A stretch of DNA of 64,000 nt from CAYQEC01 sp964569015 (GTDB lineage Bacteria; Actinomycetota; Acidimicrobiia; Spongiisociales; UBA5794), in contig CAZMSN010000006.1 of the NCBI GenBank assembly GCA_964569015.1, forward strand, positions 1 through 64,000, given 5' to 3'. A program made the position numbers and the translations under genes. Below are positions 43,855 through 54,430 of this stretch, piece by piece; position 1 is the first letter of the stretch, and each line of letters opens with the position of its first letter. The notes under the pieces were generated by a model. The model saw nothing but the letters and a program-made list of their open reading frames with translations, made no database searches and was not told the DNA's origin.

Positions 43855-43976
43855 ACCCGACCCCCCGGCGACCTTGGGCTCCTTCGATGATCGAACAGAG
43901 CTGAAGCGCTCTCGGCAAGCCTATGCCACGCGGCCGATTCGGCCAAGGCGATTCACAGTGGCCGGTTGGTGCCGGG

Positions 43977-45764
<1,788 letters not shown>

Positions 45765-45901
45765 TGCATCCTCCGAGTGCAGCGCTACGGGACAGCACGG
45801 TACTCCTTCGGGCCTCGACGCTCCCAGGAGCCGGGCCGTCTTGAGTCATCTGACCCCTTGCCGCGGTCGTGGCAAGAGGTGCCGGCGGCCGTGCCGGGGG
45901 T

Positions 45902-46393
45902 CTATTCGTCCCACCCGGTGTCGGCGATCCGTTGCAGGAGACGTGGGCCGTCGAGCGTCGACACGTAGGGGAGCACGTCCGCGACGTTGTCCAGCACGTA
46001 GTCCGTGAGCTGCTCGCGCACCACCTGGTGCAGTTCCTCGCGAGTCCACGGCTTGGCGAGGTAGTGATCGAGGCCGGCCTCGTTGATGGCGCGGATGGTG
46101 TCGTCGTGATCGGCCTGACCGGTGAGGAGAACCTTGCGGACCGTGTGGGTGGCGGTGTCGGCGTGGAGCTGGATGAGGTAGTCGGTGCCCTGGGTGCCGG
46201 GGAGCAGATGGTCGGCGAGGATCAACGCCACCTCGTCGCCCCTGGCCACGATCGAAGAGAAGACGTCGCGGGCGTCGGCCACGTCTTCGGTGAGCTCTAC
46301 GAGGAAGGCGGGTTCGAACACTTCGAGATCGCGGGCGATCGCCTGCCGAACCTCAGGCTCGTCCTCGATGCAAAGGATGACGAGTTGACTCAC
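45902..46393 (-). CDS. single-domain response regulator with short helical tail
   Basis: 163 residues. The receiver shows the acidic pair Glu10-Asp11, phospho-acceptor Asp61 in LILADHLLPG, Thr91 and Lys114 (YLAKPW). After residue 125 there is only a helical tail, no DNA-binding or enzymatic output. The start GTG 46393 overlaps the stop of the sensor kinase gene (GTGA), so it is the likely phosphorylation partner. It may act by protein contact or as a phosphate sink. Confidence 0.88.
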   Translation of the reverse strand: MSQLVILCIEDEPEVRQAIARDLEVFEPAFLVELTEDVADARDVFSSIVARGDEVALILADHLLPGTQGTDYLIQLHADTATHTVRKVLLTGQADHDDTIRAINEAGLDHYLAKPWTREELHQVVREQLTDYVLDNVADVLPYVSTLDGPRLLQRIADTGWDE

Positions 46394-48423
46394 GGGGTTC
46401 CTCCGTTGTGATCGGCGGCGGGTCGGGGGCCTTCGAGGGGACGCTCGACCGGAAGGCGGACCGTGAAGGTCGTGTTCCCGGGCCTCGATTCGGCGTGGAT
46501 GGTGCCACCGTGGCGAACGATGATGTCCTTGACGATCTGGAGCCCGAGGCCGAGACCGAACTCCACCCGCCCCGATTTCGTCGTGAAGGTGGCTTCGAAG
46601 ATCTTGGCGAGGTCGCTGGGGGGGATGCCCTGGCCGTTGTCGGTGATCTCGACCCGTATCTCGTCTGGGTTGGGCGTGTCGACGGCGACGCGCAGCAGCG
46701 GCTCGTCCTTCATTGCCTGGATGGCGTTGGTGATGAGGTTGGTCCATACCTGGTTGAGGTCGCCGGGTGATCCGCTGATGGAGGGGACCGTTTCGGCGTA
46801 CTCACGTTCGACGGTGACGTTGCGCAGGTCGTGGCCGAGCAGCAGCAGGGTTTCCTCGATCCCCTCGCGGACGTCGAGAGCGTCAACTCGCTCGTGCCCG
46901 CTTCGGGCATAGGAACGCAGGCTGCCGACGAGGCGGACGATGCGGGCGGCGGCGGCGTCGATGCTGCGAAGCGAGGCACCGATGCGGTGGTAGCGCTCCA
47001 GCCGATCGAGGTGCTCCGAGCGGTCGTCAACTCCGGAGAACGCGGCCTCGTACGCCTCGGTGCTGTCAATGCCGATGCGCACCAACCGGCGGGCGGTGGT
47101 TGCGTCGCCGCTCGCGGCTGCGAGCCGCTCGCGACGCTCACGTTCGACTCTCGTCGAGAGCGGTTCGGTCTCGCGGGCTTCTCTCACGGCATCGGCCAGT
47201 GGGCGGCCGTCGGGGAGGTCGGCGGCGAGGCCGGCCACGTCCTCACCGAGGAACTCGCTGGCCCGGCTGATGGCGGCGGCAGGGTTGTTGAGCTCGTGGC
47301 CCACTCCGGCGGCGAGCTGCCCGAGTGTTGCCAGCTTCTCGGACTCGACGAGGCGGGAGCGGGCACGGCCGAGGCGGTCGAGGGCGTCGGCGAGGTCGTC
47401 TCGCTCCTTCGCGAGGTCGTGCGCCAGGCCGTCGACTTGGAGGCGCAGCTCGATGCTGCGTTGGTTGCGGCGGGCCATGGAACGGAGCAGGACCGTCACC
47501 AAGTGCACGGCGAGCGTGGGGCTGGTCCGGAGAGCGGTGTCGAGTTGCTCCAGCGTGAGTGCGACGAACGTGGTCTCGTCGACGGCAACGACGTTGAAGG
47601 AGGCGGTCGGGTCGTTTCGGGCGATGGCGTTGAGCCCGACGATGCGGCCTGCGGTGCGGGAGTGGAAGCTGATCACACGATCGTCGACATCGAGGGTGAG
47701 CCGAACTCGGCCGGCAACCACGATCCGGATGCCATCAACAGGCTCGCCGGCCCGCAAGATCATGGTTCCCGGTGGCACCGTGTGGCGCGGCGGCGTGTCG
47801 AGGGCCTGGTCGATCTCGGTGATCATCAACTGCTCGACCTCGTCGTCGGAGAGGGTGTGGTCGTCCATGAAGGACCGCTGTAGATGCTGGAGCCGCCGGT
47901 CGGCCTCTCTCCGCTGCTCCTCGGCCTCGACGAAGGCGTGGGACAGCACGTCGACGTCGACCACCTCGGTGACCTCGTCGACCTGCTCCGGCGCCTCTTC
48001 GACGAAGTACTCCGTCACCAGGCGAAAGACCATGGCACGCAGGTGGCTCTCACTCCACGGCTTGGTGAGGGTGGCGTCGAGGGCCCGGCTTCGGATGGCA
48101 CGGTCGAGATCTGCTTCCTCGTGTCGGTCCGCCATGAGCACCTTGCGCGCCGCTCGCAGCGGCTCGCACTCGCTGATGCCGATGAGGAGGTCGACGCCCG
48201 ATCCATCGGCGACGGCCTGGTCCACGATGACGAGGGGGATCTGCTTGCCCGCGGCGGCGGCCCGGTCTGCCGCTGCGACGAGATCTGCCCCGGTGGCGGT
48301 GGCGATCACCGTGAACGCTCCCTCGGCGATCTCGGCGAGATCGTCGCCGAGATGTGTCAGGACGTCGGGGGTGTCGCCGGCGATGAGGACCACGGCGCGA
48401 TCGTCTTGGTCACGGCGCGTCAT
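46390..48423 (-). CDS. sensor histidine kinase with N-terminal receiver and cyclic-nucleotide-binding domain
   Basis: 677 residues, soluble. Order: receiver domain (residues 10-130; Asp68, Lys121), a helical linker, a CRP-type cyclic-nucleotide-binding domain (about 211-310; VPPGTMILRAGEPVDGI, SFHSRTAGRIVGLNAIARND), a coiled coil, then a kinase core with phospho-acceptor His376 in GVGHELNNP and ATPase motifs EITDNGQGIP, FTTKSG and GLGLGLQIVKD. The cNMP domain lacks a clear full RxA phosphate-binding motif (TASFN in its place), so the ligand is uncertain. It overlaps both the transporter gene and the regulator gene by four bases. Confidence 0.92.
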   Translation of the reverse strand: MTRRDQDDRAVVLIAGDTPDVLTHLGDDLAEIAEGAFTVIATATGADLVAAADRAAAAGKQIPLVIVDQAVADGSGVDLLIGISECEPLRAARKVLMADRHEEADLDRAIRSRALDATLTKPWSESHLRAMVFRLVTEYFVEEAPEQVDEVTEVVDVDVLSHAFVEAEEQRREADRRLQHLQRSFMDDHTLSDDEVEQLMITEIDQALDTPPRHTVPPGTMILRAGEPVDGIRIVVAGRVRLTLDVDDRVISFHSRTAGRIVGLNAIARNDPTASFNVVAVDETTFVALTLEQLDTALRTSPTLAVHLVTVLLRSMARRNQRSIELRLQVDGLAHDLAKERDDLADALDRLGRARSRLVESEKLATLGQLAAGVGHELNNPAAAISRASEFLGEDVAGLAADLPDGRPLADAVREARETEPLSTRVERERRERLAAASGDATTARRLVRIGIDSTEAYEAAFSGVDDRSEHLDRLERYHRIGASLRSIDAAAARIVRLVGSLRSYARSGHERVDALDVREGIEETLLLLGHDLRNVTVEREYAETVPSISGSPGDLNQVWTNLITNAIQAMKDEPLLRVAVDTPNPDEIRVEITDNGQGIPPSDLAKIFEATFTTKSGRVEFGLGLGLQIVKDIIVRHGGTIHAESRPGNTTFTVRLPVERPLEGPRPAADHNGGTP

Positions 48424-49847
48424 CAGACCACCCCCAGGGCCGACCAGAGCAGTGGTGAGGCCACGAGGAACAGGACGAGTCCGATGGCAGCGACGATCAG
48501 GCCGGTCATCGCCATGTCGCGGGTCTTGACCATGCCGGACGAGTAGGCGATGGCGTTCGGGGGCGTCGAGATCGGCAGGGCCATGGCGAGTGATGCCCCG
48601 ATGGCGATGATGAAGCCCACCAGCAATGGGTTGATGTCGACGACTCCGGAGGTGGTGAGGGTGATGCCGATCGGCACCAGGAGGTTGGCGGCGGCGCTGT
48701 TGGAGATCACCGTGGACAGGCCGAGCGCAATGATGGCGAACGCCGCCGTGAGCAGACCGGGCCAGATGGCATCCCACGACACGAGGCCGATGAGCCACGT
48801 GTCGAGCCCTGTGGACGAGACGCCGAGCCCGAGGGCGATGCCCCCGGCGACCAGCCACAGCACGTGCCACTGGATGGACTGGAGGTCTCTGGCACTGAAG
48901 ACCTGGGTGCTCAGCAACACCACGACCGGGAGGAACCCGACAACGTTGGAGGAGACTCCGTGGACTGCCTCGGTGAGCCACAGCAGCACCGTGACGACGA
49001 ACGCGACGTAGAAGATGACCGCCGGGCGGGATCTGTCAAACGATTCTTCGATACGGACGACGATCGAGCGGCTCTCCGAGGTGAACATCCGCCCGAGGAC
49101 GAGCCAGGCGAAGAGCAGGAGCAGCAGCGCCGCCGGGAGGGCCATCACCACCCATTTTCCGAAACTCACCTTGATCCCGGCCGACGCGAGTTGGCCGATG
49201 GCGATCGCGTTCGGTGGAGTGCCGACTGGGGTTCCGATGCCGCCGATGTTGGCCGCGATGGGGATGGCGAGCACGAACCCGACGCGGAGGCGATCTTCGG
49301 GGGGCAGCCCGGCGACGACGGGCAGGACGACGGCCATCATCGTGGCGGTGGTTGCCGTGTTCGACATGAACATCGAGAAGCCGGCGGTGATGAGCATCAA
49401 CCCGAGCATGATCAGGCGGGGGGAGGTGCCGAAGGGACGGAGGAGGACCCGGGCCATGGCACGATCGAGGTGGAACTTCGATGCGCCCTCAGCGAGGAAG
49501 AAGCCTCCCAGGAACAGCATGAGCACCGGGTGGGCGAGGGTGGCGAAGTAGGAGCTGAACGGCAGCGGGATGTAGTCGGCCGGGAGACCGATGATCGCCT
49601 CGTCGCTCACCATGAGGATCTCGAGAGCGATGATCAGCGCGGCGGTGGCATGGAGGGGAATGGCTTCGGTGACCCAGAGCACGATCGCCATCAGGAAGAT
49701 GGCGAGCATCCGGTGTCCGGCCGCGGAGAGGCCATCGAAGTGAAAGGCGAACGGGATGAGGAGGGCCACGAGGGCCGCGCCGAGTCCGGTGGCACGCGTA
49801 GTGAACCTCACAGGGAAGCGCCAGTTGGGTCGTTGGGTCGTCGTCAT
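48423..49847 (-). CDS. DASS/SLC13-family anion transporter
   Basis: A 474-residue protein with 11-12 hydrophobic segments. The two family substrate-binding motifs are present: SNTATTATMMAVVLPV and the conserved SNSAAANLLVPIGI, with GTPPNAIAIG and STPPNAIAY in the paired hairpins. Such proteins import dicarboxylates, citrate or sulphate with sodium. The C-terminal end overlaps the kinase start (ATGA), so transport and sensing are expressed together. The substrate is unknown. Confidence 0.92.
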   Translation of the reverse strand: MTTTQRPNWRFPVRFTTRATGLGAALVALLIPFAFHFDGLSAAGHRMLAIFLMAIVLWVTEAIPLHATAALIIALEILMVSDEAIIGLPADYIPLPFSSYFATLAHPVLMLFLGGFFLAEGASKFHLDRAMARVLLRPFGTSPRLIMLGLMLITAGFSMFMSNTATTATMMAVVLPVVAGLPPEDRLRVGFVLAIPIAANIGGIGTPVGTPPNAIAIGQLASAGIKVSFGKWVVMALPAALLLLLFAWLVLGRMFTSESRSIVVRIEESFDRSRPAVIFYVAFVVTVLLWLTEAVHGVSSNVVGFLPVVVLLSTQVFSARDLQSIQWHVLWLVAGGIALGLGVSSTGLDTWLIGLVSWDAIWPGLLTAAFAIIALGLSTVISNSAAANLLVPIGITLTTSGVVDINPLLVGFIIAIGASLAMALPISTPPNAIAYSSGMVKTRDMAMTGLIVAAIGLVLFLVASPLLWSALGVV

Positions 49848-50149
49848 GGCGCCTCAGCGCGTTGTCGAAGGAAGGTGGGGGTGTCGCCAGCAGCATAGGG
49901 TCAGCCCGGTGCGGCCTGATTTTCGTCACGAGCTCGGGCCGGTCTTCATGGAGGGCTTCTCGGGAAGCCTGTTTGGAGCAGCCGAGAGTGTCCTCGGGGC
50001 GCCTCTGGGCCCGGCGCTCATCCAGGCAGCGGTGTCCAGGTCGAGCCTGCCGGACCGCAGCGGCGTGGACCCCTGAGGGAGCCGGATGGGGGATGTTCGT
50101 CAGTCTCGAGCGCACCGCGGCCTGCGTAATGCCAGGAAGCTCTCCCGGG
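49848..50149. other. intergenic region, nothing recognised
   Basis: Just over 300 bases between the transporter start and the small frame at 50150. A plus-strand frame of about 42 codons beginning MEGFSGSLFGAAESV exists around 49950-50076 but has no support from a ribosome-binding site or family. The transporter promoter must lie at the left end, though no clear -35/-10 pair is evident. I see no repeat, tRNA or terminator. Confidence 0.4.
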
Positions 50150-50290
50150 TCAGGCGGCGGAAGGCAGATCGACCGGCCGACACACCTCGCATGCCGGGTG
50201 GGGGCACCGCTCGACGACGGTGTATCCGATGCCGGCTTCGGTCAGGAGGCGTTCGAGATCCTGTGATGACGGAGTGATGGTGAGTTCCAT
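50150..50290 (-). CDS. 46-residue Cys-rich small protein, hypothetical
   Basis: The frame starts MELTITPSSQDLERLLTEAG and ends with RCPHPACEVCRPVDLPSAA. Three Cys residues and a His near the end (CPHPACEVC) could bind a metal. TACCGT on the minus strand lies 7 bases before the ATG, as in other apparent leaderless genes here. It follows the TrhA gene by 65 bases on the same strand. I do not know the family, and chance cannot be excluded. Confidence 0.5.
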   Translation of the reverse strand: MELTITPSSQDLERLLTEAGIGYTVVERCPHPACEVCRPVDLPSAA

Positions 50291-50355
50291 GCTGATCACG
50301 GTATCGATGAGGTGTGACGAGAAACCGGGTGTGGCAGTCGGGTCCCCTGCCCCGA

Positions 50356-51024
50356 TCACCCGGCCAGCGGCACCACGTAGCGGAACGCCACGGCGTAGTG
50401 GAGGGCCGAGGCCGCCACGACGAAGACATGAAACAGCTCGTGGGCCGAGAACACCCGGGGCCAGAGCTTCGGCCAGCCGGTCACGAGGAACATCATGCCG
50501 ATGGTGTAGAGGATTCCGCCCAGCGCCATCAGCACCACGGAAAGCACCCCGGCGCGTTGGGCGAGCGGAACCATGATCGGGGCGGAGATCCAGCCGAGGG
50601 TCACCATGAGCGTGATGGAGAAGGCGTTGCGGTCGGCGGTCGCGGAGGCGATCTTGTGGATGATGCCGGTCATGGCGATGGCCCACACCAGTGCCAGGCT
50701 CGCCCAGCGCCATGTGGTGTCGAGGACGATCACGGCGATCGGGGTGTAGGAGGCGGCGATCAGTACGAAGATCATGGAGTGATCGGCCCGCCTCATGCGC
50801 TGCTTCCACACGTCCTGCCAGGGGATGGAGTGGTACAGCGAGCTCGTTGTGTAGAGGGCCAGCATTCCGAATCCGAAGACGAGCACCGCGATTCGGGCAG
50901 GCCAGGTCCCGGCGCGGATCATGAGGACGATCGTGCCAATGACGGCGGCCAGCGCCGCGGTTGCGTCGAGGATTCCGCGCACCGGATTTTGCATCTTGCC
51001 GAGCGGGATACGAGAAACCTGCAC
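50356..51024 (-). CDS. trhA: TrhA/hemolysin III family membrane protein
   Basis: 222 residues with seven hydrophobic segments of the PAQR superfamily: TSSLYHSIPW (first His of the metal site) and, near the C-terminus, SAHELFHVFVVAASALHY with the two other His residues. Family members affect membrane fluidity; the haemolysin name is historical. GTG 51024 lies 7 bases after TACGCT on the minus strand, consistent with a leaderless start. Confidence 0.92.
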   Translation of the reverse strand: MQVSRIPLGKMQNPVRGILDATAALAAVIGTIVLMIRAGTWPARIAVLVFGFGMLALYTTSSLYHSIPWQDVWKQRMRRADHSMIFVLIAASYTPIAVIVLDTTWRWASLALVWAIAMTGIIHKIASATADRNAFSITLMVTLGWISAPIMVPLAQRAGVLSVVLMALGGILYTIGMMFLVTGWPKLWPRVFSAHELFHVFVVAASALHYAVAFRYVVPLAG

Positions 51025-51172
51025 GTATCAGAGCGTACCAAGACCGGGGAGTTGTGAGAAGGGTCGGCGCGGGTGCGAGGAGGCCACGGGCGCGCAAATG
51101 ACGCCCGTCACCGGAACGGTGGACGCGTTCGGCGCCGTGGCAGCGCCGTCTTCCGCCGACAAGTGCGGAGCG

Positions 51173-51562
51173 TCAGCTCCCGCGGGACAGTCCCGCCCGT
51201 TTGAGAACGGCTGCGGGGACTCCGGCCTCGCGCCAGGCAGCGTAGGAGATGCCCTTTCGCTGCGAGTAGGTGCCCGCGGCGGCGACAAAGCCGTCTTCGA
51301 GGGCCGCGGTGTCTGCGACTGCTTTGGCCTGGGCCAGCGCCCGCTCCGCCTCGAGCTTTCGTTGTAGCAGGGCGACGCGCTTGAGAGCATCGAGCTCTTG
51401 GGCTGCCTGGTCGGTGAGCTTGGCCAGACGTTCCTGCAGCGTCTCGACGGTGATGGGCCGGCCAGGCTTGCGGCTGTCGAGGCTCTTGAGATAGGCCTTT
51501 ATGGCACGCGCTTCGCGTCGTCCTTGTGCAAGAGCGGCTTTGTGGTCTTCGGACATCGACAT
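51173..51562 (-). CDS. small helical protein, hypothetical
   Basis: 129 residues, mainly helical and charged. A central coiled coil (residues 45-85, LAKLTDQAAQELDALKRVAL) is followed by a conserved-looking end with TYSQRKGISYAAWREAGV and VLKRAGLSRGS. That end module recurs in uncharacterised actinobacterial proteins, as far as I recall, but has no known role. ATG 51562 follows CTGGAGG. Confidence 0.65.
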   Translation of the reverse strand: MSMSEDHKAALAQGRREARAIKAYLKSLDSRKPGRPITVETLQERLAKLTDQAAQELDALKRVALLQRKLEAERALAQAKAVADTAALEDGFVAAAGTYSQRKGISYAAWREAGVPAAVLKRAGLSRGS

Positions 51563-51977
51563 GAATAGACCTCCAGGTGATGGGCGTATGCGAGGCTATC
51601 TTGGCAGATCGAAAGAACGGATGCGGCCCCTCTGGGCAGGAAATGGCGTGTCCAGAGCACCAAGACCGTTGGCCGCTCTGGCGACACGAGAGCGCTTCGC
51701 CATAGACACGATCCATCGACTGCAATGAGTCTCGAGACAGGCAATCCGGCGCTGTTCTCGCCAACCGAAGCGTGTCTGTCGCAGTCGCCATACGGCATGG
51801 AGTGTGATTCTCTGTTGCCTTCCCCCCATTCAGCCGCGCCGGGCATCGCCGAGACACCATTGTCATAACCAGTTTCAGGTGCTTAAGTGGGCTACGGCCC
51901 GGCCGAAGGACGCCTGAGAGCGGATGATCATTTCGGGTGGACGCACCCGGGGATCCTCCTCCCTTCTGGGGGACGAC
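51563..51977. other. intergenic region, no gene recognised
   Basis: About 415 bases divergent between the helical protein and the GGDEF-like gene. Open frames here are short and look random. The right third (51865-51977) is locally A/T-richer with a small hairpin GGGCTACGGCCC near 51890 and TGATCA near 51924, and probably holds the promoter of the gene at 51978. No riboswitch pattern was matched. Confidence 0.4.
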
Positions 51978-52691
51978 ATGGCGAACGAAGAAGGAACTGC
52001 TCACGAGACGGCGGGAGAAGCTCGCGTCCCGCGTGACCTCGACGAGGCAGCCGCCCGGATCGCCCAGCTCGAAGCGGAGCTTCAGGAAGCGTTGTTCGAC
52101 AACGGGGTGCTGCGACTCCAGCTCGACATGCTGGCTTCGACCGACATCGTGACCGGGCTGCCGAACGCCAACGGGATTCTCGAGGTCATCGAGAAGGCAG
52201 CAGCCCGGCACGCCCGATCGGGCGAGACGTTCGCACTCATGTTCGTCGGCATCCCCGCCTTGCAGCGGGTGGCTGAGCGCTTCGGCCGAGAGGGGCTCGA
52301 AGACGCCCTACGGCACGCCAGTGCCCTGGTGGGCGCCTGCGTGCGGCGTCTCGACACGGTCGGTCGCGTCGATGAAGAAGGCCTCGTGGCGGTGATGCCA
52401 ATGCTCGAGGAGCGCGGGATTCCTGCGGTCGTCACACGCATGGAGCACCTGCTCCAGACGGTGCCGATGGTGTTCGACGAGGAGTCGATTCACCTCGTTC
52501 CGTCCTTCGCTGTCGTGATGAGCAATCCGCAGGCCGGCGTCGATCCGTCGGCGATGATGTCGGAGCTGTTCGCTGCTCGCGATCAGGCAGTTCCCGGTGT
52601 GGCCGTGGTGGTTCGCGCCGGGGTGTCGCAGGACGCTTCCATCTCCAATCACGAGGAATCCACAAACACGAATCAGGGTTCCTCTTCCTGA
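51978..52691 (+). CDS. degenerate GGDEF-like protein
   Basis: 237 residues: a coiled coil (about 20-52), then a diguanylate-cyclase-like domain starting with the typical STDIVTGLPNANG (Asp56). The active-site GGDEF is replaced by GRVDEEG (residues 129-135), so catalysis is unlikely; it may bind a nucleotide or a partner instead. A Ser/Asn/Thr-rich tail ends the protein. ATG 51978 lies 9 bases after GGGGG. No EAL domain or other c-di-GMP gene is near. Confidence 0.72.
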   Translation: MANEEGTAHETAGEARVPRDLDEAAARIAQLEAELQEALFDNGVLRLQLDMLASTDIVTGLPNANGILEVIEKAAARHARSGETFALMFVGIPALQRVAERFGREGLEDALRHASALVGACVRRLDTVGRVDEEGLVAVMPMLEERGIPAVVTRMEHLLQTVPMVFDEESIHLVPSFAVVMSNPQAGVDPSAMMSELFAARDQAVPGVAVVVRAGVSQDASISNHEESTNTNQGSSS

Positions 52692-52784
52692 CCGCAGCCG
52701 GCGCCTGGGGCTTCGACGACCGCCATCCGGCCCGAGCCCAGGGCCTGGGATCGGCAAAGCTGGGAGCTTCAATAGAGTGGGTCC

Positions 52785-53570
52785 GTGCGTACGATCGAGG
52801 ATCTCGTCAAGAAGCCCTTGTACCGGCTGTACGAGGCGCGACTGCAATCCAAGCTCGATCCCCTCAAACTCCCCCGTCACGTCGGGGTGATCCACGACGG
52901 TCACCGCCGGTATGCCCGCGCCGAAGGCCTGCCCGACTACACGGCCAGCTACCGGGCTGGGATGGAGAAGGTCGTCGAATTCCTCGGATGGGCGGGCGAT
53001 CTCGGGATCGAAGCAGTGACCTGCTGGCTGCTGTCCACAGAGAACCTCGCTCGGTCCCGGGAGGAGTTGGAGCCCTACTACGACGTGCTGTGCGAGCTCT
53101 TCGAGGCGATCCCGACCGCGTCCTCGTGCCAGGACGTAACGGTCCGGCTGATCGGTAGCCTCGGATTGCTGCCGCCTCGCCTGGCGGACGCGGCCAAGAC
53201 CCTCGAGGAGGTGTGCTCCAACGGACGCCGCCGGGTCACGATCGCTCTCGCCTACGGGGGAAGGCAGGAGATCGTCGACGCTGCCCGGGATCTGGTGAAC
53301 CGCCTGGCGAGATCCGGGGTGCCGATCGAGGAGCTGGCAGAGCACATCGATGCCGAGAGCTTGGCAGCCCACATGTACTCGTCCGATCTCCCCGACCCGG
53401 ATCTGGTGATCCGCACCAGCGGCGAGGCGCGGCTCTCCGGGTTCCTGCTCTGGCAGGCGGCGTACGCGGAGTACTCGTTCGTGGACGTGCACTGGCCCGC
53501 GTTCCGGCGGGTCGATTTCCTACGCGCCCTTCGGGATTTCACGAGGCGGGAGCGTCGCTACGGCCGGTAG
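52785..53570 (+). CDS. uppS: Z-prenyl (undecaprenyl-type) diphosphate synthase
   Basis: A 261-residue cis-prenyltransferase. The first motif is HVGVIHDGHRRYA (catalytic Asp in HDGH, where most have MDGNGR), and the end carries LVIRTSGEARLSGFLLWQ, YAEYSFVDVHWP. These enzymes build polyprenyl diphosphates for cell-wall carriers; the unusual HDGH form resembles the short-chain mycobacterial enzyme Rv1086, so the product may be shorter than C50/C55. GTG 52785 lies 6 bases after TAGAGT. Confidence 0.92.
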   Translation: MRTIEDLVKKPLYRLYEARLQSKLDPLKLPRHVGVIHDGHRRYARAEGLPDYTASYRAGMEKVVEFLGWAGDLGIEAVTCWLLSTENLARSREELEPYYDVLCELFEAIPTASSCQDVTVRLIGSLGLLPPRLADAAKTLEEVCSNGRRRVTIALAYGGRQEIVDAARDLVNRLARSGVPIEELAEHIDAESLAAHMYSSDLPDPDLVIRTSGEARLSGFLLWQAAYAEYSFVDVHWPAFRRVDFLRALRDFTRRERRYGR

Positions 53571-53628
53571 TCGGGCTGGCGGCTTCGTCGCCCTCCCCGT
53601 TGGGGCACCGGCGGGGTAACAACACGAA

Positions 53629-53790
53629 ACACCAACAGCCGCCTTAACGGCGGCCGTCGGTGTGAGTACGGAAGGAGAAGGAGTTCCCTACTGAAGAATT
53701 TATCGGTTCGGAGACCTGGAAACTTGAGCCGATACCGGCTCCAGACGAACCGAAGGCCGCCGGAAAGGCGGCCTCGGTTCGGGCTTAGAC
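53629..53790 (+). ncRNA. candidate structured RNA of four successive hairpins between uppS and pyrE
   Basis: Four stems can be drawn: H1 at 53629-53663 (15-base arms, two mismatches, loop TTAAC), H2 at 53665-53692 (AGTA-GGAA with TTCC-TACT), H3 at 53701-53734 (TATCGGTTC with GAGCCGATA, one G-U pair, 16-base loop) and H4 at 53746-53781 (CGAACCGAAGGCCGCC with GGCGGCCTCGGTTCG, one bulged A, loop GGAAA). No T-tract follows. H1 and H4 look like related copies and may act as terminators, leaving H2-H3 as an RNA or a pyrE leader. I cannot match a known riboswitch family. Confidence 0.45.
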
Positions 53791-53836
53791 GGGAGGTAGG
53801 AAGGCATCCTGTCTGGGTTACTCTATCGGCACCGGA

Positions 53837-54430
53837 ATGCACGAACTTGAGAGGACTCGAGAGGACTTGAAGGATTTCCTGGATGGTCTGCTGGATCGGC
53901 GCGCGGCCCTGATCGCCCATCTCAGGTCTCATGCGCTGCGTACCGACGGTCCGTTTACGCTCAGATCGGGCGAGGTGTCAGACTGGTATCTCGATGGCAG
54001 GCAGACCACGTACGACGGTGAAGGCGGGCGGCTGGTGGGTCGTTGCGTGCTCGCGGTCGTCGCCGACGACGTCACCGCGGTGGGAGGCATGACGATGGGA
54101 GCCGACCCGATCGCCGTGGCCACCGCCACCCTGGCCGACCGCCCACTCAAGGCATTCTCGGTGCGCAGGGAAGCCAAGGGCCACGGCACAGGGGGACGCC
54201 TGGTGGGCCCGGTGGGGCCGGGCGACCGGGCGGCCGTGGTCGAGGACACTGTCACGACCGGTGGGTCGATGGCCGAGGCGGTCGAGGTGCTGCGCGCTGC
54301 CGACATCGACGTGGTGCAGGCGATCGTGTTGGTGGATCGCAGCAACGGTGGGGCCGTCCGCCGGATGCAGGAGCTGGGAGTGCCGTTCACCGCGCTCGTC
54401 CTTCCGGAGGACCTCGGAGTCGGGCCATGA
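53837..54430 (+). CDS. pyrE: orotate phosphoribosyltransferase
   Basis: 197 residues of a type I phosphoribosyltransferase making OMP from orotate and PRPP in pyrimidine synthesis. It has FTLRSGEVSDWYLDGRQTT at the N-terminal part, SVRREAKGHGTGGRL (flexible loop), and the PRPP motif AVVEDTVTTGGSM. ATG 53837 gives a helical N-terminus slightly longer than usual. The stop overlaps the next gene by four bases. No other pyr gene is nearby. Confidence 0.94.
   Translation: MHELERTREDLKDFLDGLLDRRAALIAHLRSHALRTDGPFTLRSGEVSDWYLDGRQTTYDGEGGRLVGRCVLAVVADDVTAVGGMTMGADPIAVATATLADRPLKAFSVRREAKGHGTGGRLVGPVGPGDRAAVVEDTVTTGGSMAEAVEVLRAADIDVVQAIVLVDRSNGGAVRRMQELGVPFTALVLPEDLGVGP

Noticed and set aside
49950..50076. 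A small plus-strand frame beginning MEGFSGSLFGAAESV
   Set aside because: It has no ribosome-binding site, no -10-like hexamer at the right distance and no known family.
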